Positions 16,244-24,121 of a stretch of 64,000 nt of DNA are shown here, piece after piece. The position numbers and the translations under genes were made by a program. The notes beneath the pieces are model-generated. The model was not told the origin of the DNA and did not search any database. It was given only the letters and a program-made list of their open reading frames with translations. The stretch's first letter is position 1, and each line of letters begins with the position of its first letter. This DNA is from Desulfovibrio sp. An276 (GTDB lineage Bacteria; Desulfobacterota; Desulfovibrionia; Desulfovibrionales; Desulfovibrionaceae). The DNA lies in contig NZ_NFJC01000009.1 of the NCBI RefSeq assembly GCF_002159665.1, positions 17,202-81,201 on the forward strand, given 5' to 3'.

Positions 16244-16660
16244 ATGGAAGAGGCAATTCTCAAGAACCTTGGTAGGGCAATTTATATGCATAAGTCATTG
16301 AAAAAAATAGCTGAAAACGCAAAAGAGTCTGTGAATTATCTTAATGGCCTTGGTATGCTTAAGAGCGCTGTAGATGATAACACTGAGCGTAGGGGATATC
16401 TTGGATTGGCTGGCGCCACCGCAGGCGGACTTGCTGGGTATGGGTTGAGCAAGGCTATTGCAGATAGATATGTCAATCAGGCAAAAGACGATATGCTCGC
16501 AAAGGCAAAAGCGCTTGGGCCAGCAAGGTTTACCCCACAAGAGGGGCGTAAACTGTTAGGTGATTACCTCTCTAAGATAAAGAAGTCCCACGTTGGTGTT
16601 GGTGCAGGAACAGCTGGCCTTGCACTTCTTGGCGGATACCTGGGGTCAAGAGATTGGTAG
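16244..16660 (+). CDS. Small head-region protein with Gly-rich helices
   Basis: The 138-residue product starts at ATG 16244. SLKKIAENAKES near residue 20 carries the K-x-A-E motif. Two Gly/Ala-rich hydrophobic segments follow: LGLAGATAGGLAGYGLSKAI (about 51-70) and VGVGAGTAGLALLGGYLGS near the C-terminus. It resembles the adjacent genes in layout (short N-terminus, motif, Gly-zipper segments), suggesting a diverged paralogous set of internal proteins. Confidence 0.4.
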   Translation: MEEAILKNLGRAIYMHKSLKKIAENAKESVNYLNGLGMLKSAVDDNTERRGYLGLAGATAGGLAGYGLSKAIADRYVNQAKDDMLAKAKALGPARFTPQEGRKLLGDYLSKIKKSHVGVGAGTAGLALLGGYLGSRDW

Positions 16661-16668
16661 GAGCTCAT

Positions 16669-17331
16669 ATGGGCCTGATCACAAAAGTAGCAGATGGTAA
16701 CTTCCTCATTGACAGAATGACTTACGGCGGTAGTCGAGCTGCTAAGCTATCGCCGAAAGAAAAGAAGTATTTACGTAAGCATTATGGGTTATCCGATGAT
16801 GCAGATCTTGGATTGCGTAATGCTGGCCGTGGTGTAGCCGGTGCTCTTATAGGAGGTGCCGTTGGTACTACAGCAGGGGTAGGATTTAACAAGTTGCTTG
16901 AGCGCATCAATAAGGTTAAATCTCCTGTCGGAAGATTACTCGGTGCATCAGGTGGTGGTTTTGTAGGCTCTCTTGCAGGCGAAATTTTGGCAACTAACAA
17001 GTATAGCAAGTCAAATTACGATAAGCTTGTTAAAAAGGCATACATTGACCCTGTAACAGCTGCAATTGTTGGTGCAATCAGAACATCAAACCTTACTGAT
17101 AAAGATAAAGAGAAGTTACGCAAGCGTTATCACTTGGATAAGGATGACAATCTGATGGTGCGCAATATTGGTAGAGGTATTGCCGGAGGAACTCTAGGCG
17201 CTGCGGCTGGAGGAGCACTTGGTATACTTGCTGGAGATCCTAGATTAGGCCCGCTTCTTACTCTTGCTGGTGGTGCTGCAGGCACACAATTGGCTACGAA
17301 TAAATACAGCAAAAGCAACGTCAAAAAGTAG
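16669..17331 (+). CDS. Internally duplicated Gly-rich head-region protein
   Basis: ATG 16669 has GGAG five bases upstream, so I reject the longer in-frame TTG start. The ~220-residue product is a tandem duplication of a unit of about 100 residues. Copy 1 has LRKHYGLSDDADLGLRNAGR ending ATNKYSKSNYDK; copy 2 has LRKRYHLDKDDNLMVRNIGR ending ATNKYSKSNVKK. Each unit contains a long Gly/Ala membrane-like segment. K-x-A motifs occur at ITKVADGN, just before copy 1, and VKKAYID, between the copies. Function unknown; an ejected or membrane-active virion protein is possible. Confidence 0.5.
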   Translation: MGLITKVADGNFLIDRMTYGGSRAAKLSPKEKKYLRKHYGLSDDADLGLRNAGRGVAGALIGGAVGTTAGVGFNKLLERINKVKSPVGRLLGASGGGFVGSLAGEILATNKYSKSNYDKLVKKAYIDPVTAAIVGAIRTSNLTDKDKEKLRKRYHLDKDDNLMVRNIGRGIAGGTLGAAAGGALGILAGDPRLGPLLTLAGGAAGTQLATNKYSKSNVKK

Positions 17332-17340
17332 ACTTGGGAA

Positions 17341-19116
17341 ATGTACAAGATAATCGACCTTGGCACTGAGTTTTCTACGACGGGTGAGCCACGAGCCCGT
17401 ATCCTAGACCGCACTCTGGTGAAGACAGCTTCGAGTGAAATTCAGGAATATTGGGATAAGCTTGAGCGTAACGACAAGTATGCCTACCTATGGGTCATTG
17501 GTGTGTCAGCCATGGAGTACTACGGCTGTAACAACAATGGTGACGCGTTCTCTGAGGCTGATCTGAAGAAGACCATACCTGATTGGGCTGCCAATGCACA
17601 TATCTTTGTTCATCACGTGAACAAGGATCCACGCAAAAGTATAGGCAAGCCAATCTATGCCTGGTACAATGACGAGATGCACAGGGTTGAGCTTGTACTT
17701 GCAATTGATCGCAACGCAAACGGAGCAAGTGCCATTGTTGAGCGTATCAAGAATGGCGAGCAAATGTTTGTCTCGATGGGCTGCAATGTAGCTTATGACG
17801 TGTGTTCTATTTGTGGGCATCAGTCAAAGACAAGAGCGGAATACTGCGATCACTTGAGGTTCAACATGCGGCGCATACTTCCTGATGGCAAGCAGGTGTA
17901 TGCCTTTAATCCGAATCCGAAGTTCTTTGATATTTCCATTGTGACACGTCCGGCTGACCCTACAGCGTTTGCATTGGACAAGATTGCCTCAGATGAACCA
18001 GCACAAAACGTGCAGCCACAGCTTGTCAAGTCATCAGCAGAGCTCGGTGAGGAATCCGAGGATCTTCTGCGCAAGGCTGCTTCTGTTCACAAGCTCGCGG
18101 ATATCATCAAACAGGTGGATGGCAAGATTGTTGATTCTCTGATTGATCCTGATATCAAGCCTGTGCGCGATATTGCCGAGTGTGGGTTCGACGACTTTGA
18201 CTACCCTGAGATGCCCTACTCTGACCTCGACCGCATTGGGTGTACTCCGTTGTGTTTTGCACAGGCGCTCGGCGATTGCGGTTCACCATTGTCTCTGGCA
18301 GACGCATATTGGATGAGTGGACTACCGGGAATGGGTATTGGGATTGGAAAGGCTCTGTCATTACTCCCGGAGGCACTTTCCATCCTGGAAAATAATCCGG
18401 AACGAATATCACCATGCATCAGCGGTGTATTCGCTGGTAATGAGCCGGATTCTTTGAGGCGAGTGCTTACGGTACAGATCATCAAACCTATAACCGTAAA
18501 GCGTATAGCGATCATCAAGCGCATACCGGTTGTACAAAAGGTCGCTTCCGAGTCAGCCTTTTCACAGATGCGCATTCAAGACGCGGCTGGCAATGCTGTT
18601 CGCACTACCCCATATTACCTGGATCAGGCAAGGTCTGGACACATACCCAAGAAATTGCTTGGCGGATTGCTTGCCATGGCAGCCATCGGAAGTTTGATTG
18701 CCTCCCCAGACCTCGCACAGAAGCTCGGTATTGGTGGTTTATTTGGAGTACCAGCGATGTCGTTACTTATGGAAGACACAGATCGCAACAGATGTATTGT
18801 TCATAATACCGGAGAAGAGCTTCCGGCTACCCTCGTGAACCAGTCATTCAAGATGCCTGCCAAGACAGCCGCCGTCAGTTTTGGAACTACTGTTGGATTG
18901 GCTGCCCCTGCGGCTGTGGCACTGGACTACGCATACAACAAGTGGAAAAGCCGCAGAGAAGGTATGCCGGAACCGGATAATCCGCTGCATAATCTGGGAA
19001 GGACCATTGTTGATCACCCAGGTGTTAGTCTTCTTGCTGGTGGTGTCGCTGGGGCAGTTACGCACCATGGAGCTAAAAAAGCGCTTGAGGCATTAAAAAA
19101 TCGCTGGAAGAAGTAG
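17341..19116 (+). CDS. Prohead (capsid maturation) protease with long C-terminal extension
   Basis: The N-terminal ~210 residues match phage prohead proteases of the T4 gp21 type: His pair at 91-92 (FVHHVNKDP), the nucleophile-type serine in MFVSMGCN (about Ser145), and the FFDISIVTRPADPTAF strand near 195-210. A Cys/His cluster (CSICGH at 155-160, CDHL at 169-172) may bind zinc. The enzyme would cleave scaffold, internal proteins and capsid during head maturation. The C-terminal ~380 residues are extra and hold candidate self-cleavage motifs (LVKTASSE, LDKIASDE, LRKAASVH, VQKVASES) and a Gly-rich tail, suggesting a protease-scaffold fusion. A terminator hairpin overlaps the stop. Confidence 0.75.
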   Translation: MYKIIDLGTEFSTTGEPRARILDRTLVKTASSEIQEYWDKLERNDKYAYLWVIGVSAMEYYGCNNNGDAFSEADLKKTIPDWAANAHIFVHHVNKDPRKSIGKPIYAWYNDEMHRVELVLAIDRNANGASAIVERIKNGEQMFVSMGCNVAYDVCSICGHQSKTRAEYCDHLRFNMRRILPDGKQVYAFNPNPKFFDISIVTRPADPTAFALDKIASDEPAQNVQPQLVKSSAELGEESEDLLRKAASVHKLADIIKQVDGKIVDSLIDPDIKPVRDIAECGFDDFDYPEMPYSDLDRIGCTPLCFAQALGDCGSPLSLADAYWMSGLPGMGIGIGKALSLLPEALSILENNPERISPCISGVFAGNEPDSLRRVLTVQIIKPITVKRIAIIKRIPVVQKVASESAFSQMRIQDAAGNAVRTTPYYLDQARSGHIPKKLLGGLLAMAAIGSLIASPDLAQKLGIGGLFGVPAMSLLMEDTDRNRCIVHNTGEELPATLVNQSFKMPAKTAAVSFGTTVGLAAPAAVALDYAYNKWKSRREGMPEPDNPLHNLGRTIVDHPGVSLLAGGVAGAVTHHGAKKALEALKNRWKK

Positions 19117-19138
19117 AACCGCTGCTACCTCTTCCAGC
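19103..19138. terminator. Bidirectional hairpin terminator overlapping the protease stop codon
   Basis: GCTGGAAGAAGTAG (19103-19116) pairs at 13 of 14 positions with CTACCTCTTCCAGC (19125-19138) around an eight-base loop. It sits between the rightward protease gene and a leftward small gene ending at 19156, so it can serve both convergent units. Confidence 0.6.
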
Positions 19139-19155
19139 TTGGTACAGATTAACTG

Positions 19156-19275
19156 TTACTTCTTGTCCACAGGTTTGCTATCAAGTACAGAAAGTATTGC
19201 TGTACCTACGACAACAACTACCTGAACGACTGTGATGACAGTCTCCAAGATCTCGTCAGTGTTGGACGAAGACAT
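19156..19275 (-). CDS. Small single-pass membrane protein (39 residues)
   Basis: A short frame starts at ATG 19275, preceded at seven bases by AAGGAG, and ends at TAA 19156. The product is an acidic N-terminus (MSSSNTDEILE), one long membrane helix (TVITVVQVVVVVGTAILSVL) and a charged tail (DSKPVDKK). The strong ribosome binding site and clean helix make it a likely gene despite its size. It shares orientation with the inverted cassette at 19393-22502 and could be its fourth component. Confidence 0.55.
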   Translation of the reverse strand: MSSSNTDEILETVITVVQVVVVVGTAILSVLDSKPVDKK

Positions 19276-19392
19276 ATGGGTACTCCTTTTGTTTTGTGGT
19301 TGGCATCAGTGCTTCCCACGAATTGGAGTACCTTTGTTTTATTTAGTTTATTTAGCTAACAGTAATCTGCATATCCTTATAACAAAAAAGGG
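19276..19392. other. Short AT-rich spacer in the inverted cassette
   Basis: These 117 bases separate the small membrane protein gene from the 547-residue gene on the same strand. They are AT-rich and include the ribosome binding site of the small gene. No hairpin or further coding frame was convincing. Confidence 0.4.
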
Positions 19393-21036
19393 CTATATTT
19401 TTCTAATTCTGTTATTGATTATATCTGAGTCCCTTAAAAGTTTATTATGTACTTTATCAACATAGTCATCAGGGAATCTTTGCATTCCTAGTGTGCTATG
19501 TATATCATTCAGTTTTTCTACAAATTCCTTAGCTGTGCATGTGTCATCAGAAAAATTCTTTGCTATCTCTGGATATGAAAATTGTAATATCTTTTCCTGG
19601 TTAGCTGTAAAATCTTTTATGTAAGCATCAAGTTCATTTGAGGATTCAAGTAGCTTAGGCAGTGTGTCGTTAATATATTTTTCAATCTGTTCACGCCTAA
19701 GTTTCGCTGCCTCTACCCTAGATACCATTTTTACAAATGTATACACAACAGCGTCTATAGCCTTGCTTGCAAAAACCATGGCTATTCCGCCTATGGCCGC
19801 TGATAGAATCGCTACGAGTAGCCCAGGTATCCATGGAAAGTTTGTCGCTACGAATTTCTCAAGAATAACGCAAAAAGTAGTTATTCCAGCTACGGCAAAA
19901 GCTTTCAGGACTACAGCAATAAGGTCAGAAAAATTTTTTATTTTTCCAGTCACATAGTCATATATATGTCCGCATATCTGATGTATTGCTGTAGCAAATG
20001 TTGTGATCAGTTTGGCAGCATTTTTGAATATTCCAGCAATAAAACCAAGTATTCCATTGATAAGTTCTTTAACAAGCGAGTTTTTTAGTGTATTTTTTAT
20101 TGATGAGAATACAGCGTTAAGAAATCTACAAATACGATCTATCCATGAAAGAGTGTTTTGATTCTCGAAGGCATCCTTCAGCTCGTAGATGATACCACCT
20201 AAAATAATAGGACCAGCACCAGCAATCATGGAATTCGTAACATTGGATGCAGCATCTGTTATCAGTGTCCCTGCTTGCCCAGCATATGGTATCTTTTTAG
20301 ATAGTGATGGATAGTCCTTAGACAGCTTGTGAAGTTGTCCATACAGAGAAAAGGTGTCATTCAGAGCAGGATTGTCATCATCTATCTTCTCTGTATACTT
20401 TGAGTCTACCAGACCTCCCGTCAATTTTTCCGAAGCGACTTCGGCTCTGTTTCTAGAGTCTTTAGAGTGACCGTGCGTCATCCTCTTTCGAAGATTTACA
20501 GCGTGTCTGGCCTCCGTATCCGGCGGAACAAGGATGATTTCAGGAGCTTCCCTTGATGTAGTGTAGGCTTCCTTTGTCAGGATAGTCGTGTCTTTTGTAT
20601 GCTTGAGCTGTACCCTGGCAACGACCTCACCAGTATTGTTGTCGTATATTATAATATCTGAATGTTGATCGTGCAGGTTGGCATATTTTTGTAGTGGTTT
20701 TGGAAGATCTTTCATTTTCGAAAGATTGTCTGTCCTTTCTGCACGGAGATCGCAGTTATTTTCTATAGCCGCATGGTTAAATGCTGTAACTTCCTGTTCT
20801 TCGTAGGTGTTCCCGTAATTCATAGGATTATTATTGTCTGTGCCATCTTTATTGGTATGAGAGCTTTTTATCCTCTGCATACCATCTACGCTATTTGCGT
20901 ATAATGACACAGCGATTGTTGGATCTATGGGAACACGAAGATATGTCATAACTTTAGTTATGACTTGTTCTTTAACAGAAGTATACAACTCATCAGATAT
21001 TGGTGGATTGCCATCCAGCAAGTTTTTTGTTGTCAT
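19393..21036 (-). CDS. Membrane protein with nuclease-like N-terminal domain (moron cassette)
   Basis: This 547-residue AT-rich gene is opposite to the surrounding head genes and starts two bases after the upstream stop. Residues about 75-190 look like a PD-(D/E)xK-type nuclease: a helix with Glu (AFNHAAIENN), an Asp-bearing strand (HSDIIIYD), then VARVQLKHTKD, where Gln-x-Lys replaces Glu-x-Lys. The centre has several hydrophobic segments (IAGAGPIILGGIIY, LVKELINGILGFIAGIF, PWIPGLLVAILSAAIGGIAM). The C-terminus is a soluble helical domain. A membrane-anchored nuclease suggests superinfection exclusion or defence; the nuclease assignment is inference. Confidence 0.5.
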   Translation of the reverse strand: MTTKNLLDGNPPISDELYTSVKEQVITKVMTYLRVPIDPTIAVSLYANSVDGMQRIKSSHTNKDGTDNNNPMNYGNTYEEQEVTAFNHAAIENNCDLRAERTDNLSKMKDLPKPLQKYANLHDQHSDIIIYDNNTGEVVARVQLKHTKDTTILTKEAYTTSREAPEIILVPPDTEARHAVNLRKRMTHGHSKDSRNRAEVASEKLTGGLVDSKYTEKIDDDNPALNDTFSLYGQLHKLSKDYPSLSKKIPYAGQAGTLITDAASNVTNSMIAGAGPIILGGIIYELKDAFENQNTLSWIDRICRFLNAVFSSIKNTLKNSLVKELINGILGFIAGIFKNAAKLITTFATAIHQICGHIYDYVTGKIKNFSDLIAVVLKAFAVAGITTFCVILEKFVATNFPWIPGLLVAILSAAIGGIAMVFASKAIDAVVYTFVKMVSRVEAAKLRREQIEKYINDTLPKLLESSNELDAYIKDFTANQEKILQFSYPEIAKNFSDDTCTAKEFVEKLNDIHSTLGMQRFPDDYVDKVHNKLLRDSDIINNRIRKI

Positions 21037-21038
21037 GG

Positions 21039-22028
21039 CTACATCTCGTCTAGTTTATTTATAAAACCAACGTACTTATTGATGTCATCAACCGATCTTC
21101 GTATACAAGATCCGTCATTTGTCATAATAGCTATATCTGACAGACTTTTTATATGATCCATAAATGCAAAGCATTTAATGACAAAATTTTGATCATTTTG
21201 AGAGTATGTTCTGTAGTCTGTATTACTGTCTACAATTTCCTGTAATCTGTCCAACTGTTTGTTAAACAATTTATCTACGCCACGTAGGGAAATTGTATAA
21301 TTTCTTGCTATTGTGCTGATATTGTTCAGAGAGCGTATAATTACGCAGGAAGACGACATATAGCTATTTGCTTGCAGCTGATTAGCTTTGGCCTGTTCCA
21401 GAGCTTCTTCTCCCTTTGATGACAAAAGCCAACCACCGACAAAAATAATTGGTGCCACTACGAGGCCGCCAAGCACAGCGGCGCCACCAGCTACACCTAG
21501 CCCGCCGCTTGCCAAAGAACCACCACCAAGCCAGGCAAGAGTGGCATTTGTAGCGGCGGCTCCAGAAAGACCAGAGATTGCGGCTCCAGTACTCGCTGTT
21601 CCAAACAGTGTCGCTCCTCCAAGGGCGCCAAGCGCGGTAACACCGCCAGCTGCTCCACCACCAAAAAGACATTCAGCAAAATCCGAGAACTGAGCCTGTA
21701 TATTTTTGATGTCCAGTAACTGCTTATTAAGAGGAACTGACGTATTTACGGTGGTGCTTTGCCAGTCCTTGTCAAGGTAGGCAATCTTGCTGGCGAGATT
21801 TATGAATCTCGCTACGCTACCTTGATTAAAAACTCTAAGCTTTTCGTTACCGAGCTCTGTAAGATAGTTATTGGTAGTTGTGCGTGCGTATTCTATGTTT
21901 CGCTGAGACGCATCATATTTTCGTTTGGCATCTTCGTTTATGCGCTCTGCTTCCTTAAAGTCTTGGTATCCAGAGTAGCCGGTAACTTTACTGATTACGT
22001 CAGTTATATTTGATAATATCGAAGACAT
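21039..22028 (-). CDS. Gly-zipper membrane protein of the inverted cassette
   Basis: The 329-residue protein starts at ATG 22028 with AGAGG upstream. A helical N-terminal third (SQRNIEYARTTTNNYLTELG) leads into a long Gly/Ala/Ser-rich hydrophobic core at about residues 122-205, with FGTASTGAAISGLSGAAATN and LGGGSLASGGLGVAGGAAVL. The C-terminus is helical and soluble. Cores with this look occur in scattered bacterial proteins I remember only as poorly characterised. The two-base gap to the nuclease-like gene implies co-expression and possibly a two-component membrane effector. Function unproven. Confidence 0.5.
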   Translation of the reverse strand: MSSILSNITDVISKVTGYSGYQDFKEAERINEDAKRKYDASQRNIEYARTTTNNYLTELGNEKLRVFNQGSVARFINLASKIAYLDKDWQSTTVNTSVPLNKQLLDIKNIQAQFSDFAECLFGGGAAGGVTALGALGGATLFGTASTGAAISGLSGAAATNATLAWLGGGSLASGGLGVAGGAAVLGGLVVAPIIFVGGWLLSSKGEEALEQAKANQLQANSYMSSSCVIIRSLNNISTIARNYTISLRGVDKLFNKQLDRLQEIVDSNTDYRTYSQNDQNFVIKCFAFMDHIKSLSDIAIMTNDGSCIRRSVDDINKYVGFINKLDEM

Positions 22029-22130
22029 AGGGCCTCTTTAATTAAAATAGCTGGCAAAAATAACAATAATATTATCATTGCCAGCGAACAAAAATATTAA
22101 TTTTTAGCCGTTCTGTTACTGCTAAAAAAT

Positions 22131-22502
22131 TTAGCGACCGATTGCCTTCAGAGCGCCATTGAAGGGAATAGCAGTTTTAATTGTTTCAAATACTTCGTAA
22201 ACTTCCTCAGCCTTCGGGCCAATGGCTACATCACTTTTCATAACCTGCTCAGATCCGATAGGGATTAAACCAAACAATGTTGTTTTCCTATAGTGAGTAG
22301 TGCTGCGAAATATAGGAATAAGAAATGTGATGCTGCGTTCTCTGGTGTACTCTACAGGCTGTATGCTCCACATAAGGAAGGGAATGGCGATACAGCCTAT
22401 CATGGTCCAGATCTCAGCCGGGCTGAAAATGAGGAACATCAGTTTACTGGCTGCCAGGAAGCAACCAACGGAAATAAGGGTTCTGCCAAGGTTCAATTGC
22501 AT
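22131..22502 (-). CDS. Small membrane protein heading the inverted cassette
   Basis: I chose ATG 22502 because AAGGAG lies seven bases upstream; a longer start at 22532 lacks this. The ~123-residue product has two membrane helices (LISVGCFLAASKLMFLIF and IWTMIGCIAIPFLMW) and a soluble C-terminal part containing RSITFLIPIFRSTTHYRKTT. No family was recognised. It is first in the leftward cassette, about 100 bases before the Gly-zipper gene, and a plausible sigma-70 promoter precedes it. Confidence 0.45.
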   Translation of the reverse strand: MQLNLGRTLISVGCFLAASKLMFLIFSPAEIWTMIGCIAIPFLMWSIQPVEYTRERSITFLIPIFRSTTHYRKTTLFGLIPIGSEQVMKSDVAIGPKAEEVYEVFETIKTAIPFNGALKAIGR

Positions 22503-22550
22503 AGAGGGTCTCCTTTCAGGACGGAATCTCAAAGGGAGTATCTGACAGAT

Positions 22551-22579
22551 ATGGTACTTTCATGCATATTTCCTGTCAA
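22551..22579 (-). promoter_or_regulatory. Candidate sigma-70 promoter for the inverted cassette
   Basis: On the minus strand TTGACA (22579-22574) is followed after 17 bases by TACCAT (22556-22551), matching the -10 consensus at four of six positions. It lies about 50 bases upstream of ATG 22502. The TTGACA is part of a 10-base inverted repeat, CTGTCAAAAA at 22573-22582 and TTTTTGACAG at 22615-22624, which could be an operator. Confidence 0.35.
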
Positions 22580-22728
22580 AAACAATACCAAGAAGCTCGT
22601 AAAATAACGCAATTTTTTTGACAGAAAAGCTGAACGCATCCACCCGTCATCTATCAATATTTTTATAGCTGGGGTTTGTCCCTCGGCCCATTAACATGCA
22701 AGTTTATACGTAAAGTGGATAACATACC

Positions 22729-23577
22729 GTGATTACTACTAAAACAATTTCACTCTCGGACCTTCTGAGGGACTTTAACTCCGGCCTGAACAAGCAGGCT
22801 GAAGATGCACCTGTCACTCCTGTTGCCCCTGAGATAGCATCAGTTTCGACACCTGCTCCCGAAGTTTGTCCGGAATGTGGTCAAAGCCCGTGTGTCTGTC
22901 AGGCTGCCCCCAGTGAAACAGACGCTATGCAAGAAGCAGCGGCCACTGTCGACCAGAAGCAGAATGAGGCTGTGGACGCCGCAAAAGTGCTCAAAAACAT
23001 GGCAGATGAATACATCGCCAAGCACGATAACGCAATAGCAAAAGAGGCCGAAGTGTTTGGCGAGATTTTTGCTCAGTCAGCCTACGAGACCATGAGAAAG
23101 CAGGCTGCCGCAGACGCGGCATACAATAATACTATGGGTTATTTTGAAGCAGACAACGAGGACGACTCTCTGCAGAAGCAGGCTGAGGCTGCTTTTGAGC
23201 AGGCATACAACTACACCTTGTGCAAGATTGCCGCTGATGAGGCTTATGCCACGGTTGCTTCTCCAGAAGCCGCTGCCGCACAGGCTGTGAGTGATTCAGC
23301 TTCCGCTGCCAAGGCTCTGGTTGAGCATCTGACCAACAAGGGCGGTGCCGATCCCGAAGCCGCAGCCGGCGCAGCCGCTGCCCAGGCATACCAGGACACG
23401 ATGAATCAGCTCACTGCTCAGCCCGCCGAAGACGAACAGGCTGCAGCAGCTCAGGCCGCCTATGACGAGGCGGCAGCACAAATGCAGGCAGCCCCTGCCG
23501 CTGTCCCCCAGGCCGACGCTGTAGCACAGAACGCTTATGACACTGCCATGCAGCAGCTTCAGCAGCAGGCTCAGTAA
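22729..23577 (+). CDS. Ala/Gln-rich scaffold-like head protein with N-terminal Cys motif
   Basis: This 282-residue protein is dominated by Ala, Gln, Glu and Asp and is almost certainly extended helix. CPECGQSPCVC near residue 45 could be a zinc knuckle. K-x-A motifs recur: LNKQAEDA, IAKEAEVF, MRKQAAAD, LQKQAEAA, LCKIAADE. An imperfect repeat on the theme AYxxTMxxL appears at least four times. Composition, repeated candidate cleavage sites and position two kb before the capsid gene fit an internal scaffolding protein removed by the prohead protease. Start is GTG 22729. Confidence 0.5.
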   Translation: MITTKTISLSDLLRDFNSGLNKQAEDAPVTPVAPEIASVSTPAPEVCPECGQSPCVCQAAPSETDAMQEAAATVDQKQNEAVDAAKVLKNMADEYIAKHDNAIAKEAEVFGEIFAQSAYETMRKQAAADAAYNNTMGYFEADNEDDSLQKQAEAAFEQAYNYTLCKIAADEAYATVASPEAAAAQAVSDSASAAKALVEHLTNKGGADPEAAAGAAAAQAYQDTMNQLTAQPAEDEQAAAAQAAYDEAAAQMQAAPAAVPQADAVAQNAYDTAMQQLQQQAQ

Positions 23578-23583
23578 AACCCC

Positions 23584-23751
23584 ATGAAAAGTGCACGCAA
23601 AAAAGAGATAGCCGAGCTGCTGTCCAAGGTGGCCAGCCTCCTCAAAGAGGCTGCCACCAAGGAAGCTTCCTACACGCAATCACCAAAGTTCGCCATCGAT
23701 CTGCGTGCCCTGAGAGAGCTTGTAGACAATGGACAACAGAGAGCTCGCTGA
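23584..23751 (+). CDS. Small basic head-region protein (55 residues)
   Basis: ATG 23584 begins six bases after the scaffold-like gene. The product starts MKSARKKEIAELLSKVASLL, so a K-x-A-S motif lies at residues 15-18. A helical, basic peptide follows, ending in NGQQRAR. It overlaps the next small gene by 23 bases in another frame. The shared motif and compact packing argue that it is real. Confidence 0.5.
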   Translation: MKSARKKEIAELLSKVASLLKEAATKEASYTQSPKFAIDLRALRELVDNGQQRAR

Positions 23752-23893
23752 AAATCTGAAGAAGCTGGCTGAGCAGATCCGGGAACGCGCAGAAAAAAGT
23801 GAAGAGGAAAAGACGGCAGAGCAGGACAACAATAAACCCACCATGCTCGATCCTCAGCGCGTGCTGGATTTTATGCTCTTTTACGGTCGCTAA
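23729..23893 (+). CDS. Small charged head-region protein (54 residues)
   Basis: ATG 23729 overlaps the preceding gene and TAA is at 23891. The product begins MDNRELAENLKKLAEQIRE (K-x-A-E motif at residues 11-14), is rich in Glu and Lys, and ends LDFMLFYGR. Like its neighbours it is probably helical and may be trimmed by the prohead protease. Confidence 0.5.
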   Translation: MDNRELAENLKKLAEQIRERAEKSEEEKTAEQDNNKPTMLDPQRVLDFMLFYGR

Positions 23894-23895
23894 TT

Positions 23896-24090
23896 ATGAA
23901 TACGGAATTGCTTAAGCTCGCGGAAAGCATTGAGGCGCTGGCCGAGTCTATTGCCAATGATACCACGTCGGAAAGCGAGACAGAGATCGGCCAGACGAAG
24001 CGAGCAAGTTTTGACTATGGAACCCTTGGTGACGAGTACAGTCCAAGCGGCACAGACCCCATTACCAGGTTTGCCCTTGGCGGAGAGTAA
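23896..24090 (+). CDS. Small acidic head-region protein (64 residues)
   Basis: ATG 23896 starts three bases after the previous stop. The peptide begins MNTELLKLAESIEALAESI, with a K-x-A-E motif at residue 7, and has a second at QTKRASFDY. Its C-terminus is polar (ITRFALGGE). It is the last of three tiny genes between the scaffold-like protein and the capsid pair. Confidence 0.5.
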   Translation: MNTELLKLAESIEALAESIANDTTSESETEIGQTKRASFDYGTLGDEYSPSGTDPITRFALGGE

Positions 24091-24121
24091 CCAAACGGGA
24101 CTAAATCTGGAGAGAATATAA

